A model generated the notes under the pieces. It was not told where the DNA came from and searched no databases. It saw nothing but the letters and a program-made list of their open reading frames with translations. Positions 1 through 12,760 of a DNA stretch of 64,000 nucleotides are shown in pieces (position 1 is the stretch's first letter; every line of letters begins with the position of its first letter). The stretch comes from Metopolophium dirhodum. Lineage: Eukaryota > Arthropoda > Insecta > Hemiptera > Aphididae. A program made the translations under genes and the position numbers. The DNA is taken from NCBI RefSeq assembly GCF_019925205.1, contig NC_083560.1, positions 124,001 to 188,000 of the forward strand, written 5' to 3'.

Positions 1-438
1 CTTTCCCATTATTTTTTAAGTAGGAATTTCGTTGTCTATATAATAAGTTAATTTCTAAAAAATGTAATAATCAAAATCTATATTAAAGCATTTAACATTT
101 GTTCACTTTAATCAGAATAAGTCGCTGTTTAGATGGGTTTTTCGCGGCAGTTTAACTACTATTTTGGGTATTTGAATTGGAACGTTTGATTGGTTATACG
201 ATGACATTTACACAATGTATTATGTAAGTATGACTTTTTATGTCCTAGAAAACATTCCGTTTTGATACAATTATTATATTATTAGTGATTATAATGTTAT
301 AGAAATATTTTAATATGGAAATATGTTTCTGGGGTAGGGAGTAGGTAATTAAGGGTAAAGTTTAGACAATACTCATAAAAAATCACAACTATTTGTAAAT
401 TCTTTTTTAAGTTGAATAATTTGGGACATGCAAAAGTA
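1..438 (+). repeat. Reference short monomer, type A (438 bp)
   Basis: This is the reference for the short class in the first domain. It lacks the ATCTG insert, reading GTCGCTGTTTAG, and carries the A-specific CACTTTAATC where other types have CACTCTAATC. It later reads TTGGTTATACGATGACATTTACAC, and TTTTGATACAATTATTAT near its last third (given here as short landmarks). The same type recurs at 1766, 7927, 10564, 12323 and 14088. A private variant, GGGTAAAGTTTAG, is shared only with the copy at 12323, one sign that 1 and 12323 are HOR-equivalent. It has seven CpG sites, mostly in the middle. Confidence 0.9.
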
Positions 439-876
439 CTTTCCCATTATTTTTTATGTAGGAATTTCGTTGTCTATATAAAAAGTTAATTTCTAAAAAA
501 TGTAACAATCAAAATCTATATTAAAGCATTTAACATTTGTTCACTCTAATCAGAATAAGTCGCTGTTTAGATGGGTTTTTCGCGGCAGTTTAACTACTAT
601 TTTGGGTATTTGAATTGGAACGTTTGATTGGTTATACGATGACATTTACACAATGTATTATGTAAGTATGACTTTTTATGTCCTAGAAAACATTCCGTTT
701 TGATACAATTATTATATTATTAGTGATTATAATGTTATAGAAATATTTTAATATGGAAATATGTTTCTGGGGTAGGGAGTAGGTAATTAAGGGTAAATTT
801 TAGACAATACTCATAAAAAATCAAAACTATTTGTAAATTCTTTTTTAAGTTGAATAATTTGGGACATGCAAAAGTA

Positions 877-1321
877 CTTTCCCATTATTTTTTAAGTAGG
901 AATTTCGTTGTCTATATAATAAGTTAATTTCTAAAAAATGTAACAATCAAAATCTATATTAAAGCATTTAACATTTGTTCACTCTAATCAGAATAAGTCG
1001 CTGATCTGTTTAGATGGGGTTTTCGCGGCAGTTTAACTACTATTTTGGGTATTTGAATTGGAACGTTTGACTGAATATACGATGTCATTTAGACTATGTC
1101 TTATGTAAGTATGACTTATTTATGTCCTGGAAAACATTCCGTTTTGAAAAAATGAAAATATTATTAGGGATTATAATGTTATAGTAATATTTTAATATGA
1201 AAATATTATTTTCGGGGTAGGGAGTAGGTATTTAAGGATACATTTTAGACAATACTCATAAAAAATCACAACTATTTGTAAATTATTTTTGAAGTTGAAG
1301 AATTTGGGACATGCAAAAGTA
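877..1321 (+). repeat. Reference long monomer, type C (445 bp)
   Basis: This long-class unit carries the ATCTG insert (GCTGATCTGTTTAG) followed by GGGG instead of GGGT. It also reads TTGACTGAATATACGATGTC, CTTATGTAAG, GTCCTGGAAAAC and ATTTTCGGGG, and ends with GAAGTTGAAGAATTTGGG. Copies at 7038 and 13199 carry the same private changes. All three are exactly 6161 bp apart and each is followed by a type D unit. The last third is dense in short inverted repeats (see 1157-1208). Confidence 0.9.
1157..1208. other. Cluster of A/T inverted repeats in monomer tail
   Basis: AATATTA (1157-1163) pairs with TAATATT (1185-1191). TAATAT (1193-1198) pairs with ATATTA (1203-1208) across a GAAA loop. The second dyad recurs in every monomer whose tail reads AATATGAAAATATTATTTCC, which includes types C, G, q, u and v. 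Types A, B, p and s have AATATGGAAATATG there, which breaks it. Confidence 0.55.
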
Positions 1322-4300
1322 CTTTCCCATTATTTTTTAAGTAGGAATTTCGTTGTCTATATAATAAGTTAATTTCTAAAAAATGTAATAATCAAAATCT
1401 ATATTAAAGCATTTAACATTTGTTCACTCTAATCAGAATAAGTCGCTGATCTGTTTAGATGGGGTTTTCGCGGCAGTTTAACTACTATTTTGGGTATTTG
1501 AATTGGAACGTTTGATTGAATATACGATGTCATTTAGACTATGTATTATGTTAGTATGACTTTTTTATGTCCTAGAAAACATTCCTTTTTGAAATAATGA
1601 AAATATTATTAGTGATTTTAATGTAATAGTAATATTTTAATATGGAAATATATTTCTGGGGTAGGGAGTAGGTAATTAAGGGTAAATTTTAGACAATTCT
1701 CATAAAAAATCACAACTATTTGTAAATTCTTTTTTAAGTTGAATAATTTGGGACATGCAAAAGTACTTTCCCATTATTTTTTAAGTAGGAATTTCGTTGT
1801 CTATATAATAAGTTAATTTCTAAAAAATGTAATAATCAAAATCTATATTAAAGCATTTAACATTTGTTCACTTTAATCAGAATAAGTCGCTGTTTAGATG
1901 GGTTTTTCGCGGCAGTTTAACTACTATTTTGGGTATTTGAATTGGAACGTTTGATTGGTTATACGATGACATTTACACAATGTATTATGTAAGTATGACT
2001 TTTTATGTCCTAGAAAACATTCCGTTTTGATACAATTATTATATTATTAGTGATTATAATGTTATAGAAATATTTTAATATGGAAATATGTTTCTGGGGT
2101 AGGGAGTAGGTAATTAAGGGTAAATTTTAGACAATACTCATAAAAAATCACAACTATTTGTAAATTCTTTTTTAAGTTGAATAATTTGGGACATGCAAAA
2201 GTACTTTCCCATTATTTTTTATGTAGGAATTTCGTTGTCTATATAAAAAGTTAATTTCTAAAAAATGTAACAATCAAAATCTATATTAAAGCATTTAACA
2301 TTTGTTCACTCTAATCAGAATAAGTCGCTGTTTAGATGGGTTTTTCGCGGCAGTTTAACTACTATTTTGGGTATTTGAATTGGAACGTTTGATTGGTTAT
2401 ACGATGACATTTACACAATGTATTATGTAAGTATGACTTTTTATGTCCTAGAAAACATTCCGTTTTGATACAATTATTATATTATTAGTGATTATAATGT
2501 TATAGAAATATTTTAATATGGAAATATGTTTCTGGGGTAGGGAGTAGGTAATTAAGGGTAAATTTTAGACAATACTCATAAAAAATCACAACTATTTGTA
2601 AATTCTTTTTTAAGTTGAATAATTTGGGACATGCAAAAGTACTTTCCCATTATTTTTTAAGTAGGAATTTCGTTGTCTATATAATAAGTTAATTTCTAAA
2701 AAATGTAATAATTAAAATCTATATTAAAGCATTTAACATTTGTTCACTCTAATCAGAATAAGTCGCTGTTTAGATGGGTTTTTCGCGGCAGTTTAACTAC
2801 TATTTTGGGTATTTGAATTGGAACGTTTGATTGGTTATACGATGACATTTACACAATGTATTATGTAAGTATGACTTTTTATGTCCTAGAAAACATTCCG
2901 TTTTGATACAATTATTATATTATTAGTGATTATAATGTTATAGAAATATTTTAATATGGAAATATGTTTCTGGGGTAGGGAGTAGGTAATTAAGGGTAAA
3001 TTTTAGACAATACTCATAAAAAATCACAACTTTTTGTAAATTCTTTTTTAAGTTGAATAATTTGGGACATGCAAAAGTACTTTCCCATTATTTTTTAAGT
3101 AGGAATTTCGTTGTCTATATAATAAGTTAATTTCTAAAAAATGTAATAATCAAAATCTATATTAAAGCATTTAACATTTGTTCACTCTAATCAGAATAAG
3201 TCGCTGATCTGTTTAGATGGGGTTTTCGCGGCAGTTTAACTACTATTTTGGGTATTTGAATTGGAACGTTTGATTGAATATACGATGTCATTTAGACTAT
3301 GTATTATGTTAGTATGACTTTTTTATGTCCTAGAAAACATTCCGTTTTGATACAATTATTATATTATTAGTGATTATAATGTTATAGAAATATTTTAATA
3401 TGGAAATATGTTTCTGGGGTAGGGAGTAGGTAATTAAGGGTAAATTTTAGACAATACTCATAAAAAATCACAACTATTTGTAAATTCTTTTTTAAGTTGA
3501 ATAATTTGGGACATGCAAAAGTACTTTCCCATTATTTTTTATGTAGGAATTTCGTTGTCTATATAAAAAGTTAATTTCTAAAAAATGTAACAATCAAAAT
3601 CTATATTAAAGCATTTAACATTTGTTCACTCTAATCAGAATAAGTCGCTGTTTAGATGGGTTTTTCGCGGCAGTTTAACTACTATTTTGGGTATTTGAAT
3701 TGGAACGTTTGACTGAATATACGATGTCATTTAGACTATGTATTATGTAAGTATGACTTATTTATGTCCTAGAAAACATTCCGTTTTGAAAAAATGAAAA
3801 TATTATTAGGGATTATAATGTTATAGTAATATTTTAATATGAAAATATTATTTCCGGGGTAGGGAGTAGGTTATTAAGGATACATTTTAGACAATACTCA
3901 TAAAAAATCACAACTATTTGTAATGACTTTTTTAAATTGAATAATTAGGGATATGCAAAGTACTTTCCCATTTTTTTTTTAAGTAGGAATTTCGTTGTCT
4001 TTAAAATAAGTTAATTTCTAAAAAATGTAACAATCAAAATCTATATTAAAGCATTAAACATTTGTTCACTCTAATCAGAATAAGTCGCTGTTTAGATGGG
4101 TTTTTCGCGGCAGTTTCACTACTATTTTGGGTATTTGAATTGGAACGTTTGATTGGTTATACGATGAAATTTAGACTATGTATTATGTTAGTATGACTTT
4201 TTTATGTCCTAGAAAACATTCCTTTTTGAAATAATGAAAATATTATTAGTGATTTTAATGTTATAGTAATATTTTAATATGGAAATATATTTCTGGGGTA

Positions 4301-6599
4301 GGGAGTAGGTAATTAAGGGTAAATTTTAGACAATTCTAATAAAAAATCACAACTATTTGTAAATTCTTTTTTAAGTTGAATAATTTGGGACATGCAAAAG
4401 TACTTTCCCATTATTTTTTAAGTAGGAATTTCGTTGTCTATATAATAAGTTAATTTCTAAAAAATGTAATAATCAAAATCTATATTAAAGCATTTAACAT
4501 TTGTTCACTCTAATCAGAATAAGTCGCTGTTTAGATGGGTTTTTCGCGGCAGTTTAACTACTATTTTGGGTATTTGAATTGGAACGTTTGATTGGTTATA
4601 CGATGACATTTACACAATGTATTATGTAAGTATGACTTTTTATGTCCTAGAAAACATTCCGTTTTGATACAATTATTATATTATTAGTGATTATAATGTT
4701 ATAGAAATATTTTAATATGGAAATATGTTTCTGGGGTAGGGAGTAGGTAATTAAGGGTAAATTTTAGACAATACTCATAAAAAATCACAACTATTTGTAA
4801 ATTCTTTTTTAAGTTGAATAATTTGGGACATGCAAAAGTACTTTCCCATTATTTTTTATGTAGGAATTTCGTTGTCTATATAAAAAGTTAATTTCTAAAA
4901 AATGTAACAATCAAAATCTATATTAAAGCATTTAACATTTGTTCACTCTAATCAGAATAAGTCGCTGTTTAGATGGGTTTTTCGCGGCAGTTTAACTACT
5001 ATTTTGGGTATTTGAATTGGAACGTTTGATTGGTTATACGATGACATTTACACAATGTATTATGTAAGTATGACTTTTTATGTCCTAGAAAACATTCCGT
5101 TTTGATACAATTATTATATTATTAGTGATTATAATGTTATAGAAATATTTTAATATGGAAATATGTTTCTGGGGTAGGGAGTAGGTAATTAAGGGTAAAT
5201 TTTAGACAATACTCATAAAAAATCACAACTATTTGTAAATTCTTTTTTAAGTTGAATAATTTGGGACATGCAAAAGTACTTTCCCATTATTTTTTAAGTA
5301 GGAATTTCGTTGTCTATATAATAAGTTAATTTCTAAAAAATGTAATAATTAAAATCTATATTAAAGCATTTAACATTTGTTCACTCTAATCAGAATAAGT
5401 CGCTGTTTAGATGGGTTTTTGGCGGCAGCTTAACTACTATTTTGGGTATTTGAATTGGAACGTTTGATTGGTTATACGATGACATTTACACAATGTATTA
5501 TGTAAGTATGACTTTTTATGTCCTAGAAAACATTCCGTTTTGATACAATTATTATATTATTAGTGATTATAATGTTATAGAAATATTTTAATATGGAAAT
5601 ATGTTTCTGGGGTAGGGAGTAGGTAATTAAGGGTAAATTTTAGACAATACTCATAAAAAATCACAACTTTTTGTAAATTCTTTTTTAAGTTGAATAATTT
5701 GGGACATGCAAAAGTACTTTCCCATTATTTTTTAAGTAGGAATTTCGTTGTCTATATAATAAGTTAATTTCTAAAAAATGTAACAATCAAAATCTATATT
5801 AAAGCATTAAACATTTGTTCACTCTAATCAGAATAAGTCGCTGTTTAGATGGGTTTTTCGCGGCAGTTTAACTACTATTTTGGGTATTTGAATTGGAACG
5901 TTTGATTGGTTATACGATGAAATTTAGACTATGTATTATGTTAGTATGACTTTTGTATGTCCTAGAAAACATTCCTTTTTGAAATAATGAAAATATTATT
6001 AGTGATTTTAATGTTATAGTAATATTTTAATATGGAAATATATTTCTGGGGTAGGGAGTAGGTAATTAAGGGTAAATTTTAGACAATTCTAATAAAAAAT
6101 CACAACTATTTGTAAATTCTTTTTTAAGTTGAATAATTTGGGACATGCAAAAGTACTTTCCCATTATTTTTTAAGTAGGAATTTCGTTGTCTATATAATA
6201 AGTTAATTTCTAAAAAATGTAATAATCAAAATCTATATTAAAGCATTTAACATTTGTTCACTCTAATCAGAATAAGTCGCTGATCTGTTTAGATGGGGTT
6301 TTCGCGGCAGTTTAACTACTATTTTGGGTATTTGAATTGGAACGTTTGATTGAATATACGATGTCATTTAGACTATGTATTATGTTAGTATGACTTTTTT
6401 ATGTCCTAGAAAACATTCCTTTTTGAAATAATGAAAATATTATTAGTGATTTTAATGTAATAGTAATATTTTAATATGGAAATATATTTCTGGGGTAGGG
6501 AGTAGGTAATTAAGGGTAAATTTTAGACAATTCTCATAAAAAATCACAACTATTTGTAAATTCTTTTTTAAGTTGAATAATTTGGGACATGCAAAAGTA

Positions 6600-9500
6600 C
6601 TTTCCCATTATTTTTTATGTAGGAATTTCGTTGTCTATATAAAAAGTTAATTTCTAAAAAATGTAACAATCAAAATCTATATTAAAGCATTTAACATTTG
6701 TTCACTCTAATCAGAATAAGTCGCTGTTTAGATGGGTTTTTCGCGGCAGTTTAACTACTATTTTGGGTATTTGAATTGGAACGTTTGATTGGTTATACGA
6801 TGACATTTACACAATGTATTATGTAAGTATGACTTTTTATGTCCTAGAAAACATTCCGTTTTGATACAATTATTATATTATTAGTGATTATAATGTTATA
6901 GAAATATTTTAATATGGAAATATGTTTCTGGGGTAGGGAGTAGGTAATTAAGGGTAAATTTTAGACAATACTCATAAAAAATCAAAACTATTTGTAAATT
7001 CTTTTTTAAGTTGAATAATTTGGGACATGCAAAAGTACTTTCCCATTATTTTTTAAGTAGGAATTTCGTTGTCTATATAATAAGTTAATTTCTAAAAAAT
7101 GTAACAATCAAAATCTATATTAAAGCATTTAACATTTGTTCACTCTAATCAGAATAAGTCGCTGATCTGTTTAGATGGGGTTTTCGCGGCAGTTTAACTA
7201 CTATTTTGGGTATTTGAATTGGAACGTTTGACTGAATATACGATGTCATTTAGACTATGTCTTATGTAAGTATGACTTATTTATGTCCTGGAAAACATTC
7301 CGTTTTGAAAAAATGAAAATATTATTAGGGATTATAATGTTATAGTAATATTTTAATATGAAAATATTATTTTCGGGGTAGGGAGTAGGTATTTAAGGAT
7401 ACATTTTAGACAATACTCATAAAAAATCACAACTATTTGTAAATTATTTTTGAAGTTGAAGAATTTGGGACATGCAAAAGTACTTTCCCATTATTTTTTA
7501 AGTAGGAATTTCGTTGTCTATATAATAAGTTAATTTCTAAAAAATGTAATAATCAAAATCTATATTAAAGCATTTAACATTTGTTCACTCTAATCAGAAT
7601 AAGTCGCTGATCTGTTTAGATGGGGTTTTCGCGGCAGTTTAACTACTATTTTGGGTATTTGAATTGGAACGTTTGATTGAATATACGATGTCATTTAGAC
7701 TATGTATTATGTTAGTATGACTTTTTTATGTCCTAGAAAACATTCCTTTTTGAAATAATGAAAATATTATTAGTGATTTTAATGTAATAGTAATATTTTA
7801 ATATGGAAATATATTTCTGGGGTAGGGAGTAGGTAATTAAGGGTAAATTTTAGACAATTCTCATAAAAAATCACAACTATTTGTAAATTCTTTTTTAAGT
7901 TGAATAATTTGGGACATGCAAAAGTACTTTCCCATTATTTTTTAAGTAGGAATTTCGTTGTCTATATAATAAGTTAATTTCTAAAAAATGTAATAATCAA
8001 AATCTATATTAAAGCATTTAACATTTGTTCACTTTAATCAGAATAAGTCGCTGTTTAGATGGGTTTTTCGCGGCAGTTTAACTACTATTTTGGGTATTTG
8101 AATTGGAACGTTTGATTGGTTATACGATGACATTTACACAATGTATTATGTAAGTATGACTTTTTATGTCCTAGAAAACATTCCGTTTTGATACAATTAT
8201 TATATTATTAGTGATTATAATGTTATAGAAATATTTTAATATGGAAATATGTTTCTGGGGTAGGGAGTAGGTAATTAAGGGTAAATTTTAGACAATACTC
8301 ATAAAAAATCACAACTATTTGTAAATTCTTTTTTAAGTTGAATAATTTGGGACATGCAAAAGTACTTTCCCATTATTTTTTATGTAGGAATTTCGTTGTC
8401 TATATAAAAAGTTAATTTCTAAAAAATGTAACAATCAAAATCTATATTAAAGCATTTAACATTTGTTCACTCTAATCAGAATAAGTCGCTGTTTAGATGG
8501 GTTTTTCGCGGCAGTTTAACTACTATTTTGGGTATTTGAATTGGAACGTTTGATTGGTTATACGATGACATTTACACAATGTATTATGTAAGTATGACTT
8601 TTTATGTCCTAGAAAACATTCCGTTTTGATACAATTATTATATTATTAGTGATTATAATGTTATAGAAATATTTTAATATGGAAATATGTTTCTGGGGTA
8701 GGGAGTAGGTAATTAAGGGTAAATTTTAGACAATACTCATAAAAAATAACAACTATTTGTAATGACTTTTTTAAATTGAATAATAAGGGACATGCAAAAG
8801 TACTTTCCCATTATTTTTTAAGTAGGAATTTCGTTGTCTATATAATAAGTTAATTTCTAAAAAATGTAACAATCAAAATCTAAATTAAAGCATTTAACAT
8901 TGGTTCACTCTAATCAGAATAAGTCGCTGATCTGTTTAGATGGGGTTTTCGCGGCAGTTTAACTACTATTTTGGGTATTTGAATTGGAACGTTTGACTGA
9001 ATATACGATGTCATTTAGACTATGTATTATGTAAGTATGACTTATTTATGTCCTAGAAAACATTCCGTTTTGAAAAAATGAAAATATTATTAGGGATTAT
9101 AATGTTATAGTAATATTTTAATATGAAAATATTATTTCCGGGGTAGGGAGTAGGTTATTAAGGATACATTTTAGACAATACTCATAAAAAATCACAACTA
9201 TTTGTAATGACTTTTTTAAATTGAATAATTAGGGATATGCAAAGTACTTTCCCATTTTTTTTTTAAGTAGGAATTTCGTTGTCTTTAAAATAAGTTAATT
9301 TCTAAAAAATGTAACAATCAAAATCTATATTAAAGCATTAAACATTTGTTCACTCTAATCAGAATAAGTCGCTGTTTAGATGGGTTTTTCGCGGCAGTTT
9401 AACTACTATTTTGGGTATTTGAATTGGAACGTTTGATTGGTTATACGATGAAATTTAGACTATGTATTATGTTAGTATGACTTTTTTATGTCCTAGAAAA

Positions 9501-12500
9501 CATTCCTTTTTGAAATAATGAAAATATTATTAGTGATTTTAATGTTATAGTAATATTTTAATATGGAAATATATTTCTGGGGTAGGGAGTAGGTAATTAA
9601 GGGTAAATTTTAGACAATTCTAATAAAAAATCACAACTATTTGTAAATTCTTTTTTAAGTTGAATAATTTGGGACATGCAAAAGTACTTTCCCATTATTT
9701 TTTAAGTAGGAATTTCGTTGTCTATATAATAAGTTAATTTCTAAAAAATGTAATAATCAAAATCTATATTAAAGCATTTAACATTTGTTCACTCTAATCA
9801 GAATAAGTCGCTGTTTAGATGGGTTTTTCGCGGCAGTTTAACTACTATTTTGGGTATTTGAATTGGAACGTTTGATTGGTTATACGATGACATTTACACA
9901 ATGTATTATGTAAGTATGACTTTTTATGTCCTAGAAAACATTCCGTTTTGATACAATTATTATATTATTAGTGATTATAATGTTATAGAAATATTTTAAT
10001 ATGGAAATATGTTTCTGGGGTAGGGAGTAGGTAATTAAGGGTAAATTTTAGACAATACTCATAAAAAATCACAACTATTTGTAAATTCTTTTTTAAGTTG
10101 AATAATTTGGGACATGCAAAAGTACTTTCCCATTATTTTTTAAGTAGGAATTTCGTTGTCTATATAATAAGTTAATTTCTAAAAAATGTAACAATCAAAA
10201 TCTATATTAAAGCATTAAACATTTGTTCACTCTAATCAGAATAAGTCGCTGTTTAGATGGGTTTTTCGCGGCAGTTTAACTACTATTTTGGGTATTTGAA
10301 TTGGAACGTTTGATTGGTTATACGATGAAATTTAGACTATGTATTATGTTAGTATGACTTTTTTATGTCCTAGAAAACATTCCTTTTTGAAATAATGAAA
10401 ATATTATTAGTGATTTTAATGTTATAGTAATATTTTAATATGGAAATATATTTCTGGGGTAGGGAGTAGGTAATTAAGGGTAAATTTTAGACAATTCTAA
10501 TAAAAAATCACAACTATTTGTAAATTCTTTTTTAAGTTGAATAATTTGGGACATGCAAAAGTACTTTCCCATTATTTTTTAAGTAGGAATTTCGTTGTCT
10601 ATATAATAAGTTAATTTCTAAAAAATGTAATAATCAAAATCTATATTAAAGCATTTAACATTTGTTCACTTTAATCAGAATAAGTCGCTGTTTAGATGGG
10701 TTTTTCGCGGCAGTTTAACTACTATTTTGGGTATTTGAATTGGAACGTTTGATTGGTTATACGATGACATTTACACAATGTATTATGTAAGTATGACTTT
10801 TTATGTCCTAGAAAACATTCCGTTTTGATACAATTATTATATTATTAGTGATTATAATGTTATAGAAATATTTTAATATGGAAATATGTTTCTGGGGTAG
10901 GGAGTAGGTAATTAAGGGTAAATTTTAGACAATACTCATAAAAAATCACAACTATTTGTAAATTCTTTTTTAAGTTGAATAATTTGGGACATGCAAAAGT
11001 ACTTTCCCATTATTTTTTAAGTAGGAATTTCGTTGTCTATATAATAAGTTAATTTCTAAAAAATGTAATAATTAAAATCTATATTAAAGCATTTAACATT
11101 TGTTCACTCTAATCAGAATAAGTCGCTGTTTAGATGGGTTTTTCGCGGCAGTTTAACTACTATTTTGGGTATTTGAATTGGAACGTTTGATTGGTTATAC
11201 GATGACATTTACACAATGTATTATGTAAGTATGACTTTTTATGTCCTAGAAAACATTCCGTTTTGATACAATTATTATATTATTAGTGATTATAATGTTA
11301 TAGAAATATTTTAATATGGAAATATGTTTCTGGGGTAGGGATAAGGTAATTAAGGGTAAATTTTAGACAATACTCATAAAAAATCACAACTATTTGTAAA
11401 TTCTTTTTTAAGTTGAATAATTTGGGACATGCAAAAGTACTTTCCCATTATTTTTTAAGTAGGAATTTCGTTGTCTATATAATAAGTTAATTTCTAAAAA
11501 ATGTAACAATCAAAATCTATATTAAAGCATTAAACATTTGTTCACTCTAATCAGAATAAGTCGCTGTTTAGATGGGTTTTTCGCGGCAGTTTAACTACTA
11601 TTTTGGGTATTTGAATTGGAACGTTTGATTGGTTATACGATGAAATTTAGACTATGTATTATGTTAGTATGACTTTTGTATGTCCTAGAAAACATTCCTT
11701 TTTGAAATAATGAAAATATTATTAGTGATTTTAATGTTATAGTAATATTTTAATATGGAAATATATTTCTGGGGTAGGGAGTAGGTAATTAAGGGTCAAT
11801 TTTAGACAATTCTAATAAAAAATCACAACTATTTGTAAATTCTTTTTTAAGTTGAATAATTTGGGACATGCAAAAGTACTTTCCCATTATTTTTTAAGTA
11901 GGAATTTCGTTGTCTATATAATAAGTTAATTTCTAAAAAATGTAATAATCAAAATCTATATTAAAGCATTTAACATTTGTTCACTCTAATCAGAATAAGT
12001 CGCTGATCTGTTTAGATGGGGTTTTCGCGGCAGTTTAACTACTATTTTGGGTATTTGAATTGGAACGTTTGATTGAATATACGATGTCATTTAGACTATG
12101 TATTATGTTAGTATGACTTTTTTATGTCCTAGAAAACATTCCTTTTTGAAATAATGAAAATATTATTAGTGATTTTAATGTTATAGAAATATTTTAATAT
12201 GGAAATATATTTCTGGGGTAGGGAGTAGGTAATTAAGGGTAAATTTTAGACAATTCTCATAAAAAATCACAACTATTTGTAAATTCTTTTTTAAGTTGAA
12301 TAATTTGGGACATGCAAAAGTACTTTCCCATTATTTTTTAAGTAGGAATTTCGTTGTCTATATAATAAGTTAATTTCTAAAAAATGTAATAATCAAAATC
12401 TATATTAAAGCATTTAACATTTGTTCACTTTAATCAGAATAAGTCGCTGTTTAGATGGGTTTTTCGCGGCAGTTTAACTACTATTTTGGGTATTTGAATT

Positions 12501-12760
12501 GGAACGTTTGATTGGTTATACGATGACATTTACACAATGTATTATGTAAGTATGACTTTTTATGTCCTAGAAAACATTCCGTTTTGATACAATTATTATA
12601 TTATTAGTGATTATAATGTTATAGAAATATTTTAATATGGAAATATGTTTCTGGGGTAGGGAGTAGGTAATTAAGGGTAAAGTTTAGACAATACTCATTA
12701 AAAATCACAACTATTTGTAAATTCTTTTTTAAGTTGAATAATTTGGGACATGCAAAAGTA
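6600..12760 (+). repeat. Higher-order repeat copy 2, 14 monomers, 6161 bp
   Basis: Monomer starts and types: 6600 B, 7038 C, 7483 D, 7927 A, 8365 B, 8803 G, 9247 Y, 9687 Z, 10125 F-like, 10564 A, 11002 E, 11440 F, 11879 D, 12323 A. The opening B-C-D-A-B carries the same private variants as copy 1. The B at 8365 ends differently (AAAAATAAC, AATGAC, AATAAGGG) and leads into G. E-F-D at 11002-12322 matches 5279-6599 at an offset of 5723 bp. Total length equals copy 1 exactly, although the monomer order between the anchors is not the same. Confidence 0.88.

Larger units (their letters stand above)
439..6599 (+). repeat. Higher-order repeat copy 1, 14 monomers, 6161 bp
   Basis: Monomer starts and types: 439 B, 877 C, 1322 D, 1766 A, 2204 B, 2642 E, 3080 D/A chimera, 3524 X (B head, G tail), 3963 Y, 4403 Z, 4841 B, 5279 E, 5717 F, 6156 D. 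B is marked by TTATGTAGG and TATATAAAAAG. E is marked by AATAATTAAAATC. Y has CATTTTTTTTT and TCTTTAAAATAAG. F has ACTTTTGTATG. D has the long-class insert and AATGTAATAGT in most copies. The next B with the same private TCAAAACT ending starts at 6600. Only the first five and last few monomers match the second copy in order; the middle differs by gain and loss of units. Confidence 0.88.

Noticed and set aside
131..160. CENP-B box
   Set aside because: TTCG followed four bases later by A occurs in the TTCGCGGCAG segment, but the required CGGG is replaced by TTAA. TTCGTTG near position 28 fails at the A and the CGGG too. No strand or monomer type examined fits the consensus.
329..356. G-quadruplex in the G-rich GGGGTAGGGAG segment
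   Set aside because: Only two close runs of three or more G are present. The next run (AAGGG) is about 13 bases further on, and there is no fourth.
1..438. Monomer made of three ~147-bp nucleosome-sized subrepeats
   Set aside because: I compared the thirds by eye and saw no shared order of motifs. The length match alone is not evidence.
427..439. Octamer-like ATGCAAAA as a transcription-factor site
   Set aside because: It is one mismatch from ATGCAAAT and lies at a fixed place in every unit. In A/T-rich DNA this is weak evidence, and no promoter context supports it.
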